From contig JAITQA010000122.1 of the NCBI GenBank assembly GCA_031289145.1, forward strand, positions 1 to 43,243: DNA of 43,243 nt. Reading direction: 5' to 3'. Shown piece after piece: positions 1-10,100 of the stretch. The notes under the pieces were generated by a model. That model was not told where the DNA came from and ran no database searches. It was given only the letters and a program-made list of their open reading frames with translations. This DNA is from Dysgonamonadaceae bacterium (GTDB lineage Bacteria > Bacteroidota > Bacteroidia > Bacteroidales > Azobacteroidaceae). Position 1 is the first letter of the stretch; each line of letters starts with the position of its first letter. Both the position numbers and the translations under genes were made by a program.

Positions 1-522
1 ACCCGGTTGCCGTTGCGGAACTGTACCGATTTTGGCAAAGTTAGGTAATTGTATTTAATCATGCAAATCTTTTTGTTGTAATCCGACGTCAGGCCGCCAT
101 TAGAATTATAAATGTATTCCTCGCCGTGATTTTGTATACCGTCCTTGAACTCCATCACATCGCTGGCGCTCTGATCACCTGCCAAATCCTGTACTTCATG
201 AAGTTGATTGCCGGTATAGGATTTCATCAGCAAATTATCGATTGCCGCCGAAATACGTTTGTCCACCCGATTTGGGATTGCTTGTGTAATACAGGTTTTC
301 GCTGAAGCGGTTCCCCGTAATGGATTCCGGCCAGCTGCGGAGGTTATAAGCATAAGCGGCCGTTTCCAGATTGCCGATTTTCTTCTGCTGCATGCGGCCT
401 GCTTCATCGTAAGCGTATTCGGCTATATTGATAGCCGTTCCGTTATTGAGCTTGTAACTTACCGATGTCGGGCGCAGGGCGCTATCGTAATTATAGCCGT
501 ACTCTTCCGTGATGGCCGTGGT
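1..522 (-). pseudogene. Degenerate RHS/YD-repeat protein fragment
   Basis: Reading the minus strand gives two consecutive protein pieces in different frames. The first, from about 522 down to a stop at 237-235, has YD-repeat features such as ITEEYGYNYDSALRPTSVSY and EYAYDEAGRMQQKKIGN, then the typical RSWPESITGNRFSENLYY segment. The second, readable from about 275 to the window edge, continues with EEYIYNSNGGLTSDYNKK and LPKSVQFRNGNR, as seen in Bacteroidota RHS-repeat proteins that often carry polymorphic toxins. The frame changes near 262-275, where the residues expected between the two pieces appear to be missing. Upstream, an in-frame TAG at 525-523 ends the homology, so the N-terminal part is absent. 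I read this as a truncated, frameshifted remnant; the C-terminal part, if any, lies to the left of the window. Confidence 0.75.
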
Positions 523-573
523 CTAGCTATTAGAAGGAGCTATATTGCTTTTCAGGTATTTCACGCAATCCTG

Positions 574-605
574 TTTGGATGTTCAATGAAATAATATTAC
601 TTTTG
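574..605 (+). promoter_or_regulatory. Bacteroidota-type promoter of the ccsBA gene
   Basis: TTTG at 574-577 and TACTTTTG at 598-605 are separated by 20 bases and match the Bacteroidetes -33 TTTG / -7 TAnnTTTG pattern. The -7 box overlaps the upstream GTG at 605, so that codon cannot be transcribed as a start; the ATG at 659 is therefore chosen for the next gene. Confidence 0.65.
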
Positions 606-658
606 TGACTTACATATTTCATTTCTTCCATGCAATACAAAAACGAAATTTATATTTT

Positions 659-3106
659 ATGAATGCTTCTCTTATAAAAAAAATAAGCCGAACAATGGCT
701 TCTTATGTACTGACTATTATCCTTTTGTCTTTCTATGCCCTGTTACTTGCAACGGCAACTTTTATAGAAAAATATTATGGTACGGAGACTGCCAAAATAG
801 TGATTTATTATGCGCCCTTTTTTATTTTTTTGCAATTGCTGATGATTTTAAATTTTATCGCAATATTGATAAGAAAACAACTGTTAAAAAAGAAGAAAAT
901 GGGATTTATTTTCTTGCATATTTCATTTATTATCATTCTTTTAGGCGCATTCACTTCCCATATCTCCAGCGAAGAAGGAACATTCCATATCCGGGAAGGA
1001 GAAACCAGTAACCAAATGCTTATGCAAAATAGTAAAGAATTGGAATATAAGACTTTACCTTTTAGTCTAGAACTCGCTCAATTTACAATAAGCCGTTATC
1101 CCGGCTCATCAAGCCCGTCTTCTTTCGAAAGCCGGATAATTATTCACGAAAATGAAAAAGTATACGAAAAAACCATATCTATGAATAACGTGCTGGATAT
1201 AAATGGATACCGTTTTTTTCAAGCCTCTTATGATGCAGATGAAGCCGGTACCATATTGTTTGTAAATAAAGATAAAACCGGACGTAATATTACTTATACC
1301 GGTTATGCGCTATTGCTAATCGGTTTTATACTTTGCTTTACGGGAAAAAACGCCCTTTTCAGACAATTAAATAATCAATTGAAAGAGATACGAACAGCCG
1401 GAAAATTATTGTTTCTGTTATTCATGCTTGTTTTTCCGGCGCTGTCTTCCAGTGCAAAAGAGCATACGCTCCCTGTCTCGGAAGCAGTTCAGAAAGCCAG
1501 CATAGACCGGGAAACAGCCGCTGCCTTTGGCGCTTTGCCGCTATTGTCTAATAATGGGCGCATCGAACCGGTGAATACTTTTTCTTCCGAAGTACTCCGA
1601 AAACTGCATAAATCCGATAAAATCGGGAACATGAATTCTGACCAGTTTTTACTCAGTGTGCTCACTTTCCCGGAAATATGGATGCATATCCCGCTGATTA
1701 CAGTGTCCAATCCGGATTTGGCTTTGTTTTATGACCTTACAAAAGGCGAATGTGCTTACAGTGAACTGTTTGAAAATGACGGAACTTACAAACTCAGTCG
1801 AAAATTAAGGGAAGCATTCAATAAAGCCCCGGCGGAACGCAGCCGTTTTGATAAAGATATATTGAAATTAGACGAACAGATAAATATTTTTTATCAGTTG
1901 ATTAATAAGCAGTTATTAAATATTTTTCCGAATGAAAAAGACCAGGGTCCTAAATGGTATGCGCCGGGAGATGACCTTTCTGTCTTTTCCGGACAAGATT
2001 CTCTGTTTGTCTCTGAAATTATGATTTGGTACACCGAAGAAATAAGGGAAGCGCAACAAACCGGAGATTGGTCGAATGCGAATGAAGTGCTGAATATGAT
2101 ACACACCTATCAGCAAAAGAAAAACAATGCAATTGATGTAGATGCGAAAAGGATAAAAATGGAATTGCTATACAATCAATTGGAAATATTCCGGTTCTGT
2201 AAAAAATGTTACTTCATATTGGGCGGAATCGTATTGATATTATCTTTTATCTCTTTTCTGAAGCAAAAAAATACGATGATTTGGCCCGTACGTCTGCTGA
2301 TTATTGGTATTATCTGTTCTTTTCTTTATCATTTGTTCGGGATTGGATTACGCGGATACATTTCCGGTTATGCGCCATGGAGCAATTCTTATGAGACAAT
2401 GGTGTATGTTTCCTGGGTAACAATATTAGCCGGATTATTTTTTGTAAAAAGAAACACTGTTACTTTTGCCTTATCCACCTTGTTTGGCGGAATTATTCTG
2501 TTTGTTTCCGGATTGAATTGGATGGATCCACAAATTAACCCTTTGGTTCCGGTGCTTAAATCTCCGTGGTTGATGTTTCACGTAGCGGTGATTGTTGCAG
2601 CTTATGGTTTCGCCGGGGTCAGTTGCCTTGTCGGATTTACAAATCTGATACTAATGATGCTTTCTAAAGCGGCTAATGCCACAATTTTCTCTTTGCGTAT
2701 TCAAGAATTAAGTAGTATCAATGCGATGTCTGTGCTGATTGGTCTGGCTTTAATGAGCATCGGTACTTTTATCGGCGCTATTTGGGCGAATGAATCATGG
2801 GGTCGTTATTGGGGATGGGACCCGAAAGAAACATGGGCGCTGATTACCATGGTTGTTTATGCAATTACGATTCATTTGAAGTTAGTGAAATTTCGCAATA
2901 CGGTTTGGCTGTTTAACCTGATGTCTGTATTATCTTTTTTCTCCGTACTAATGACTTATTTAGGTGTAAATTATTTTTTAAGCGGAATGCATTCCTACGG
3001 AGCAAATGATTCTATGCAAGGTGTATTTATCTATCTTTTTGCTGCTATTTTAGTGGTTATTGTAGTCGGAATATTTTCATACAGGAAGTCAAATAATATT
3101 CGATAA
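659..3106 (+). CDS. ccsBA: Cytochrome c biogenesis protein, ResB-CcsA fusion (System II)
   Basis: This 815-residue membrane protein would export haem and attach it to CXXCH motifs of periplasmic c-type cytochromes. The N-terminal part is ResB-like: three hydrophobic segments, then a periplasmic region with NGYRFFQASYDADEAG and a fourth segment following TYTGYALLLIGF. A long periplasmic insert follows, then a CcsA-type multi-pass domain. The haem-handling tryptophan-rich motif WGRYWGWDPKETW lies near residues 708-722, with a conserved-type membrane histidine at 641 and a periplasmic histidine at 778 (GMHSYG). The length fits the fused CcsBA proteins known from Bacteroidota and Epsilonproteobacteria. 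No cytochrome gene is adjacent in the window. An in-frame GTG at 605 is rejected because it lies inside the promoter. Confidence 0.9.
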   Translation: MNASLIKKISRTMASYVLTIILLSFYALLLATATFIEKYYGTETAKIVIYYAPFFIFLQLLMILNFIAILIRKQLLKKKKMGFIFLHISFIIILLGAFTSHISSEEGTFHIREGETSNQMLMQNSKELEYKTLPFSLELAQFTISRYPGSSSPSSFESRIIIHENEKVYEKTISMNNVLDINGYRFFQASYDADEAGTILFVNKDKTGRNITYTGYALLLIGFILCFTGKNALFRQLNNQLKEIRTAGKLLFLLFMLVFPALSSSAKEHTLPVSEAVQKASIDRETAAAFGALPLLSNNGRIEPVNTFSSEVLRKLHKSDKIGNMNSDQFLLSVLTFPEIWMHIPLITVSNPDLALFYDLTKGECAYSELFENDGTYKLSRKLREAFNKAPAERSRFDKDILKLDEQINIFYQLINKQLLNIFPNEKDQGPKWYAPGDDLSVFSGQDSLFVSEIMIWYTEEIREAQQTGDWSNANEVLNMIHTYQQKKNNAIDVDAKRIKMELLYNQLEIFRFCKKCYFILGGIVLILSFISFLKQKNTMIWPVRLLIIGIICSFLYHLFGIGLRGYISGYAPWSNSYETMVYVSWVTILAGLFFVKRNTVTFALSTLFGGIILFVSGLNWMDPQINPLVPVLKSPWLMFHVAVIVAAYGFAGVSCLVGFTNLILMMLSKAANATIFSLRIQELSSINAMSVLIGLALMSIGTFIGAIWANESWGRYWGWDPKETWALITMVVYAITIHLKLVKFRNTVWLFNLMSVLSFFSVLMTYLGVNYFLSGMHSYGANDSMQGVFIYLFAAILVVIVVGIFSYRKSNNIR

Positions 3107-3135
3107 CTAATTCTTTTTGAAATATTATTGTTTTT

Positions 3136-3168
3136 TTTGCTTGTTTGTTAAATTATTTATTACTTTTG
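3136..3168 (+). promoter_or_regulatory. Promoter of the amidohydrolase/peptidase/SusCD run
   Basis: TTTG at 3136-3139 and TACTTTTG at 3161-3168, spaced 21 bases, lie 25 bases before the ATG at 3194. No comparable element was seen in the 45-base and 69-base gaps further down the run, so this may drive all four genes to 11888. Confidence 0.6.
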
Positions 3169-3193
3169 CAAAAAATTCAAATTAAGTGAGAAA

Positions 3194-4423
3194 ATGAAAT
3201 ACATTCAAACACACATTCTATTGTTTATCTTTCTGTTAGCCCCTTTTATATCTCCGTTTGCCTGTACGACAATCATTTTATCAGGCAAGGCCACGAAAGA
3301 CGGTCGGCCGCTGATGTGGAAAAATTCCGATACAGGAGACCCCCGGCATAGCTTGTTTTATTCCGATTACAGGGGTTATCCCTTTCTGGGTATTATAAGG
3401 AACAGTTCGGTCAATGAAAAAACAGCAAGTGTCTGGATGGGAACCAATTCGGAGGGATTTTCAATCATGAATACCCTTTCCTATAACCTGACCGAAGAAC
3501 AGGAATCGTCCCGAAACGGGGCAGTGATGCGAAAGGCTTTGGAGATTTGCAGAACGGTATCGGATTTTAAGAACATGCTTGATACCTTGCCGCGTCCAAT
3601 GAAAATCGAAGCCAATTTCGGCGTGATAGACGCCGAAGGAAATGCCGCTTATTTCGAGGCCTTTTCCGGAGGTTACCATATACTGGATGTCAACGACCCC
3701 GCTGTAGCGCCGGAAGGTTATTTGATTTATACGAATTTTTCCCATAATGGCTTTTTCGATAAGGGAGAAGGTTATATCCGCTATCTGAGCGCCGGACACC
3801 AGGTCGCCAAATGTTTGCCTTCGAAAGATTTTTCTCCCCAATGGATATTCAATCATTTGTCGCGCAGTTTTTATCATTCCCTGATGGATGTGGATTTTGG
3901 AAGCAAACAGTCTCTGGAGATTTTCCGGGGATATTTGCATGATTCCGATTTTATACCCCGCAAGTCTACGGCAAGTTCTACCGTGATTCACGGTGTTCGC
4001 AAGGGAGAAAATCCCGATTTGACTACGATGTGGGTTGCCCTGGGTTATCCGCCTTGTTCGGTTGCCGTTCCGGCATGGGTAAAAGCCGGGAAAGACAACC
4101 CCTCCATTGTGATGCGCCGCGACGATGAAACCCATTCCTCGAAAATGCATGACATGGTTTTGGCGCTGAAAGAAACCTTGTTCGATGTGAATAGAGGACA
4201 CGGACAGGAATATTTCAATTTCTACCGGGTCTGCAACAGCGAAGGTTCGGGATACATGCAAAAACTGGCTCCGGTCGAAAATCAAGTATTCAGGATGACC
4301 AATCCGCTTCTTGTAAAATGGCGCGAAGCCGGAAAACCGGATACGAACGAAATAAAAACACTCGGCAAGGCAATAACCGGACTTATCGAAGATTCTTGGC
4401 CCGGACAAGCAGCCAATCCGTAA
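3194..4423 (+). CDS. Secreted Ntn-hydrolase (C45 / penicillin-acylase-like amidohydrolase)
   Basis: The 409-residue product has a hydrophobic signal peptide (residues 1-23, ending SPFA) followed immediately by Cys24 in CTTIILSGKATKDGRPLMWK. That arrangement is typical of N-terminal-nucleophile hydrolases in which signal-peptide removal exposes the catalytic cysteine, as in the choloylglycine hydrolase and isopenicillin-N acyltransferase (C45) relatives. A following NSDTGD segment and an internal ANFGVIDAEGNAAYFEAF resemble the substrate-pocket strands of this fold. The enzyme should cleave a non-peptide or terminal amide bond in the periplasm. It is the first of four closely spaced genes with an M14 carboxypeptidase and SusC/SusD, which suggests processing of imported peptides or N-acylated compounds. 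The exact substrate cannot be read from sequence. Confidence 0.75.
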   Translation: MKYIQTHILLFIFLLAPFISPFACTTIILSGKATKDGRPLMWKNSDTGDPRHSLFYSDYRGYPFLGIIRNSSVNEKTASVWMGTNSEGFSIMNTLSYNLTEEQESSRNGAVMRKALEICRTVSDFKNMLDTLPRPMKIEANFGVIDAEGNAAYFEAFSGGYHILDVNDPAVAPEGYLIYTNFSHNGFFDKGEGYIRYLSAGHQVAKCLPSKDFSPQWIFNHLSRSFYHSLMDVDFGSKQSLEIFRGYLHDSDFIPRKSTASSTVIHGVRKGENPDLTTMWVALGYPPCSVAVPAWVKAGKDNPSIVMRRDDETHSSKMHDMVLALKETLFDVNRGHGQEYFNFYRVCNSEGSGYMQKLAPVENQVFRMTNPLLVKWREAGKPDTNEIKTLGKAITGLIEDSWPGQAANP

Positions 4424-4468
4424 TCAGAACAGCAATAAATCACACACTCTAAATAAATAAAACAAATT

Positions 4469-7045
4469 ATGAAGAATATATTTTTCTGCCTTATCATTGC
4501 AACATTATTCCACGGGTTTGCATACTCTCAACCGGGTATAGGCGCTTATCCACACGATATCAGTTATTTTATCCCGGAAGGCGATTACAAATTAAATGCA
4601 AAAATACCCCAACCGAAATCGGTCATTGGGTTTGAAATCGGGCAGCAACATGTGGACTGGAACAATGTGCTGGATTATATGCAGGTTTTGGACGAGGCTT
4701 CCGACAGGGTGTCTCTGAAACAATTCGGTCGCACCAATCAGTTTCGTCCGTTTATTCAGCTTACGATTACTTCGCCTCAAAATCAGCAAAACTTGGACAA
4801 AATTCGTTCGGAACACCTGAAGCTCACCGACACGAAACAGTCGCCGGAATTGGATACCGGTAAGATGCCGGTTGTGGTGAACCTGATGTATACCATTCAC
4901 GGGAATGAACCTTCGGGCGTCAATTCTTCTTTAGTGTTGGCTTATTTCCTTACCGCCCTGGAAGGGGAGGGGATAGCTGATTTACTCGACAACGTCGTTA
5001 TTGTACTTACGCCCGGATTGAATCCCGACGGAATCAACCGTTTTGCTTCCTGGGTCAATTCATCGCGCAGTTTTCCGGATGTTTCCGACTCCGGTTCGCG
5101 TGAGTTTTCCGAGCCTTGGCCCAGCAGCCGCACCAATCACTATTGGGCCGACACCAACCGCGACTGGCTGATGGCGCAACATCCGGAAGGACAAAACGCC
5201 CTCGACATGTATTTCGAATGGATGGCCAATGTGGTCTGCGACTTTCATGAACAAGGCGGCGACCGGACTTATTATTTCAGTCCGGGTCATCCGAAACGCA
5301 CCCACCCGCTTACTTCCCAACTCAACCAGGATTTAACGGCCAAACTGACCGGGTACAGCGCCCGCGCTTTAGACCGTATCGGGACGCTCTATTTTTCCAA
5401 AGAGGGCTACGACGATTTTTATTACGGCAAGGGAGCCGCTTATGGTGATATTCACGGTTCGGTCTGCATCCTTTTCGAACAGCTGGCTTCGCGCGGTCAC
5501 CTGCGTTCTACCCGCAATTTTGGAGAGATGTCTTTTGCATCGACCATACGCAATCAGGCTTTTTCCGGGTTTTCTATCTTGAAAGGCGCCTTGGAAATGA
5601 GAAAAGAATTGCTGGAATACCAACGCAACTATTACCTCGAAGCCAAAGAAGCTGCCCGTAAAGAGCTTGTTCAGGCATACGTTTTCAATGCGCGAGGTTC
5701 TCATGCCATCGCGTATCACTTTATCGAAAACCTCAGACGCCATCGCATTGATGTTTATCGACTGGCCAAACAGCAAAGCCTGAACGGCAATGACTACGCT
5801 ACGGACGATTCGTATGTAATCCCCGTTGACCAGAAATTTTACGCCACCGTGAAAACCCTGATGGAAAACGTGACCGAATTTCGGGATAGCGTATTTTACG
5901 ATATATCTACCTGGACTTTTCCTCATGCCTACAACCTTCGGTACGACGAACTGAAAAGCGTCGCCGGATTGCTGGGGGAAAAAGTGGAAAAACCGGAATT
6001 TTACAAAGGCAAAATTGTCGGGGATAAAGCCGCATTGGCTTATCTTTTCGATAACACACAATATTATGCGCCGCGGTTTATTACGGAACTTCTGAAGCAG
6101 GGACTGCTTGTGAAAGTATCGGGAAAACCGTTTACTTATCCCAACAACGGCAAGTCGGTACGGTTCGGATACGGCACTATTTTGGTTCCGGTTTTGAACC
6201 AGCCGCTGAATCCCGACGATATTCACCGCTTAGTGAGCCGTTTGGCCGCTGAATGTGGGGTGGATGCGTATGCGGTTCATCAGGGTTTGATGGCTGATTT
6301 TGATTTGGGTTCTCCGGCTTTTAAGCCCCTTAGTCTTCCAAAAGTGGCTGTCATTACGGGTTCCGGTATGGGTGTTCCCGAATCGGGAGAAGTATGGATG
6401 CTGTTGGACAAAAGATTTCAACTGCCGCCTGTTATGATTGACTACAACGCTTTGGGAAGCGCCAATCTGAATAAATACAATGTGATTGTAATGGCCGACG
6501 GTACGCCTTCACGCGCCCTGTCGCAGGCAGTAGTTGATAAAATAGTGAACTGGGTTGATGATGGAGGCATTCTGATAGCTACCGGAAGCGCTTACGCCTG
6601 GACGAACCGGGCAAAATTGACTGATATAAAAACCGTTCCCGGCGTGAAAGCGGATTCTGCGGCATACAGGTCCTATGCTTCCCGCTCGGAAGGCAGTGCG
6701 GGAAATGTGGTCGACGGCGTCATTCTGAATTGTCGGCTCGATTATACCCACCCGCTTGCCTGGGGCTACAAACAAGACAAATTGGCCGTATTCCGTTCGG
6801 GGACGACTGCTTTTCAGCGCTCCGGCCCTTACGCTTCTCCTTTGAGTTACTTGGAAGAGCCTTATTTGTCCGGGTTTATTTCAGACAAGAATCTGAAGCG
6901 GATTGCCGGTTCTCCGGCTGTCGTCACAAAAGCCAACGGCAAAGGACAAGTGATTGTATTTATTGATGACCTCAATTTCAGGATGTACTGGTATGGGACT
7001 ACAAAATTATTTATGAATGCCGTCCTGTTCGGGCAATTGTTGTGA
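4469..7045 (+). CDS. Secreted M14 zinc carboxypeptidase with C-terminal amidotransferase-like domain
   Basis: This 858-residue protein has a signal peptide (about 1-20) and an M14 carboxypeptidase domain (about 65-370). Visible catalytic features are the zinc ligands His144 and Glu147 in IHGNEPSG, substrate-binding Asn230-Arg231 in DTNRDW, the third zinc ligand His260 in CDFHEQGG, and a plausible catalytic Glu337 in CILFEQLASRGH. The C-terminal third (about 630-858), including KVAVITGSGMGVPESGE and WVDDGGILIATGSAY, looks like a class I glutamine-amidotransferase-like fold, as found in several large Bacteroidota M14 proteins. It would trim peptides from the C-terminus in the periplasm or at the surface. 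It lies 45 bases after the amidohydrolase and 69 bases before SusC. Confidence 0.87.
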   Translation: MKNIFFCLIIATLFHGFAYSQPGIGAYPHDISYFIPEGDYKLNAKIPQPKSVIGFEIGQQHVDWNNVLDYMQVLDEASDRVSLKQFGRTNQFRPFIQLTITSPQNQQNLDKIRSEHLKLTDTKQSPELDTGKMPVVVNLMYTIHGNEPSGVNSSLVLAYFLTALEGEGIADLLDNVVIVLTPGLNPDGINRFASWVNSSRSFPDVSDSGSREFSEPWPSSRTNHYWADTNRDWLMAQHPEGQNALDMYFEWMANVVCDFHEQGGDRTYYFSPGHPKRTHPLTSQLNQDLTAKLTGYSARALDRIGTLYFSKEGYDDFYYGKGAAYGDIHGSVCILFEQLASRGHLRSTRNFGEMSFASTIRNQAFSGFSILKGALEMRKELLEYQRNYYLEAKEAARKELVQAYVFNARGSHAIAYHFIENLRRHRIDVYRLAKQQSLNGNDYATDDSYVIPVDQKFYATVKTLMENVTEFRDSVFYDISTWTFPHAYNLRYDELKSVAGLLGEKVEKPEFYKGKIVGDKAALAYLFDNTQYYAPRFITELLKQGLLVKVSGKPFTYPNNGKSVRFGYGTILVPVLNQPLNPDDIHRLVSRLAAECGVDAYAVHQGLMADFDLGSPAFKPLSLPKVAVITGSGMGVPESGEVWMLLDKRFQLPPVMIDYNALGSANLNKYNVIVMADGTPSRALSQAVVDKIVNWVDDGGILIATGSAYAWTNRAKLTDIKTVPGVKADSAAYRSYASRSEGSAGNVVDGVILNCRLDYTHPLAWGYKQDKLAVFRSGTTAFQRSGPYASPLSYLEEPYLSGFISDKNLKRIAGSPAVVTKANGKGQVIVFIDDLNFRMYWYGTTKLFMNAVLFGQLL

Positions 7046-7114
7046 AACCCGGATGCAAGATAGCATTTTAAATAAAAACTAATATTATTATTTATTTCAC
7101 ACACAAAAAAATCT

Positions 7115-10100
7115 ATGATGAAAAAAAGAGTTAAACAAAAGTTAATCCTTGTGATTTTGTCTTTCCTGTTTGTTTCGACACTGCAGGCACAAACGAGAAA
7201 AATTACAGGTGTTGTTAATTACGCAGAAGACGGGACACCGGTTATCGGGGCTTCCGTATCTCTAAAAGGTACGAGCATAGGAATGCCTACCAATGTAGAC
7301 GGTTCTTTCTCCTTGGAAGTTCCGGCTAATACTAAAACGCTGACTGTATCTTATCTTGGGATGAAAACCGAAGAAGTGGATATCAGTGATAAATCGGCAG
7401 TAACAATTGCATTGGAGTCGGCGCTCAATGAAATTGACGAAGTGATTGTTGTTGCGTATGGAACGGCTTCGAGAGCTTCGTTCACAGGTTCCGCCGTAAA
7501 AATCAGCGGCGCTGAAATGGAACATCGGCCGATAACAAACCTCACGCAGGTTTTCAGCGGCGCTGTTGCAGGCGTGCAAGTGGGAAATAACAGCGGTTCG
7601 CCCGGCACTGCGCCTTCGCTGCGTATTCGCGGTATCAGCTCTATCAACGGCTCTAACGATCCGCTTTATGTGGTCGACGGCGCACCTTACGAAAATGCCT
7701 TGAGCAGCCTCAACCCCGAAGACATCGAATCGTTTACTATCCTCAAAGACGCTTCTTCGGCAGCCTTGTATGGCTCAAGAGCCGCCGCCGGCGTCGTCAT
7801 CATCACAACAAAAAAAGGGAAGAAAGGCAAACCGACCATGAACGTCAAGGTTAACCAGTCTTTCTCGAAAGTAGGTATGGATTTCTACGATACGGTCGGA
7901 CCGGAAGACTTCTATGTGTTGAATTGGGAAAAAATCCGCAACCAGTACTATTATCCGGTATTGGGAAAAGACAACGAAATGTCGCTTGACATAGCAAACC
8001 AACTGGCTTCAGGTCTCATAAACCAATATACTAATAAAGCCGGCAAAACGATTACCGGTTTTAATTCCGTATACGACCAGGTGCGTTATAACCCCTTCAA
8101 TGTGGCAAATAACGATATCGTCAGACCGGACGGAACAATCAATCCAACTGCAACGTTTTTGTATCCCGAAGATATGGACTGGATGGACGGCGTCAGGCAA
8201 TTAGGTCATCGTTCGGAAGCAAATCTTACCTACTCCGGAGCTAGCGACAAGACCGACTATTATGCTTCTCTCGGATACCTGAACGACAATGGATACATGA
8301 AATCATCCTATTTTAACCGTGTATCCGTCCGCACAAATATCAATACCCAGGTTATGCCATGGCTTAAGACAGGATTGAATCTCAACGGAAACATCAGCGA
8401 TGGCATGTCTCCTTCGGGTAACAGCCCCTATTACTATCCTCTGTATATGGGACCCATCTATCCTATCCACATGCATCAACCCGGAACAGGCGAATACATA
8501 CTCGACCTCGCCGGTAATAAAAGATATGACTACGGAAGTGGCGGTGAATACGGCATGTTGGGACGTCCTATCGACGCATCACACCATACGATTGCCGAAC
8601 TGCTGGACTCTCAGGACAAGTACCGTCGATCGCTACTAAGCGCCAAAACGTATCTGGAATTTAAATTTCTTAAAGACTTCACTTTCACCACCAACTATAA
8701 AGCCGACTTGAATACCTACTACAGCACTAGCTATACGCCCGTTCTGGACGGTACGGCTACTCCGGGTGCGCTCGCAAAATCAACGTCTCAACGTCTGACC
8801 TGGAACTTCAATCAACTGCTTGAGTATAAGAAAGCTATCGGAAAACACAATGTCGACGTTATGGCCGGTCATGAAGCTTTCAGCACAAGTATTTTTGAAA
8901 TGTCGGGTGACAAACGAATACAGGTAGTCTCCGGAATTTCCGAGTTGGCAAACTATTCCGAAATTACCGGTCTGACCTCATCTACGAGTGACTACCACAC
9001 CGAGAGCTACATCGGTCGCGCCAATTACGATTTCGACGGCAAGTATCTGGCTTCGTTCTCTTATCGTGCCGACGGCTCCTCAAAATTTTATAAGGATACA
9101 CGTTGGGGTTCGTTCTGGTCTGCCGGTCTGGCATGGCGCATAGAAAGGGAAAGTTTCATGAAAAATATCAAATTTATTGACTTGCTCAAACTCCGCGCTT
9201 CCTACGGTGAAGTGGGTAACGACAGCGGCATAGGTTATTTCGCATGGCAGTCGCTTTATTCGATGTATCCTAATGCAGGAGTGCCGGGTTATGCTGCAAC
9301 CGCGCTCGGCAACCGTAATCTACAATGGGAAACTAACGTAAATACCGATGTAGCCCTGGAATTTGGATTCTTCAATCGCTTTACCGGTACTGTCGAGTAC
9401 TTCGAAAAACAATCGGATAACATGTTGTATAATGTGCCTTTGCAGCCTTCAAGCGGTTTTACTTCAAGAGATGAAAACGCTTTTTCGATGAGAAACAGAG
9501 GACTGGAAGTAGAATTAGCAGTTGATATTCTGAAGAAATACAACGGATTCAGTTGGAAATTGCGTGCCAATGCCACCCATTTCAAAAACAAAGTTCTTGA
9601 TATGCCCGTTGAGCCTTATAGAAACGGCACTAAGCGAATTGAGACCGGTCATTCGATTTATGACTACAATCTGCGTCATTTTATCGGCGTAAATCCCACA
9701 GATGGTTTGACCATGTACACACCTGACCCGACATTATCGGAAGAAGTATTAAAAAAGTTGCCAAAGTTCGCAAACGCAGCCGGTGACAGCATAATGTACA
9801 CTACCGACTATAACCAAGCCGGTTATTTCTGGGTTGGCAAGAATGCTACGCCTAAAGTGTACGGCGGTATATCGACGGATATTTCTTACAAAGACCTCAC
9901 CCTGACTGTTCGTGCAAGTTATCAGTTTGGCGGTTGGACTTACGACTCCAATTATGCGACTTTGATGACGTATTCGAGCACTTCCTACGGTCGCACCTTC
10001 CATACGGACATACTTAAACGCTGGCAAAAAGAGGGAGACATCACCGATGTGCCGCGTATGGACGGTACGGATGCGGTTGCTACCAATCAGGCTGCGGCCA

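Noticed and set aside
259-594. 111-residue open frame on the plus strand
   Set aside because: It runs antisense to the RHS-repeat remnant and its sequence has no domain-like pattern; the opposite strand explains the coding signal.
605-658. GTG start that would add 18 residues to the CcsBA fusion
   Set aside because: The GTG lies inside the -7 promoter box at 598-605, and the added residues precede the natural membrane-anchoring start.
3461-4408. 315-residue minus-strand open frame
   Set aside because: Fully antisense to the Ntn-hydrolase gene, which has a signal peptide, catalytic Cys and promoter; the antisense product has no recognisable features.
5369-6226. 285-residue minus-strand open frame
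   Set aside because: Antisense to the M14 carboxypeptidase gene and without domain signatures.
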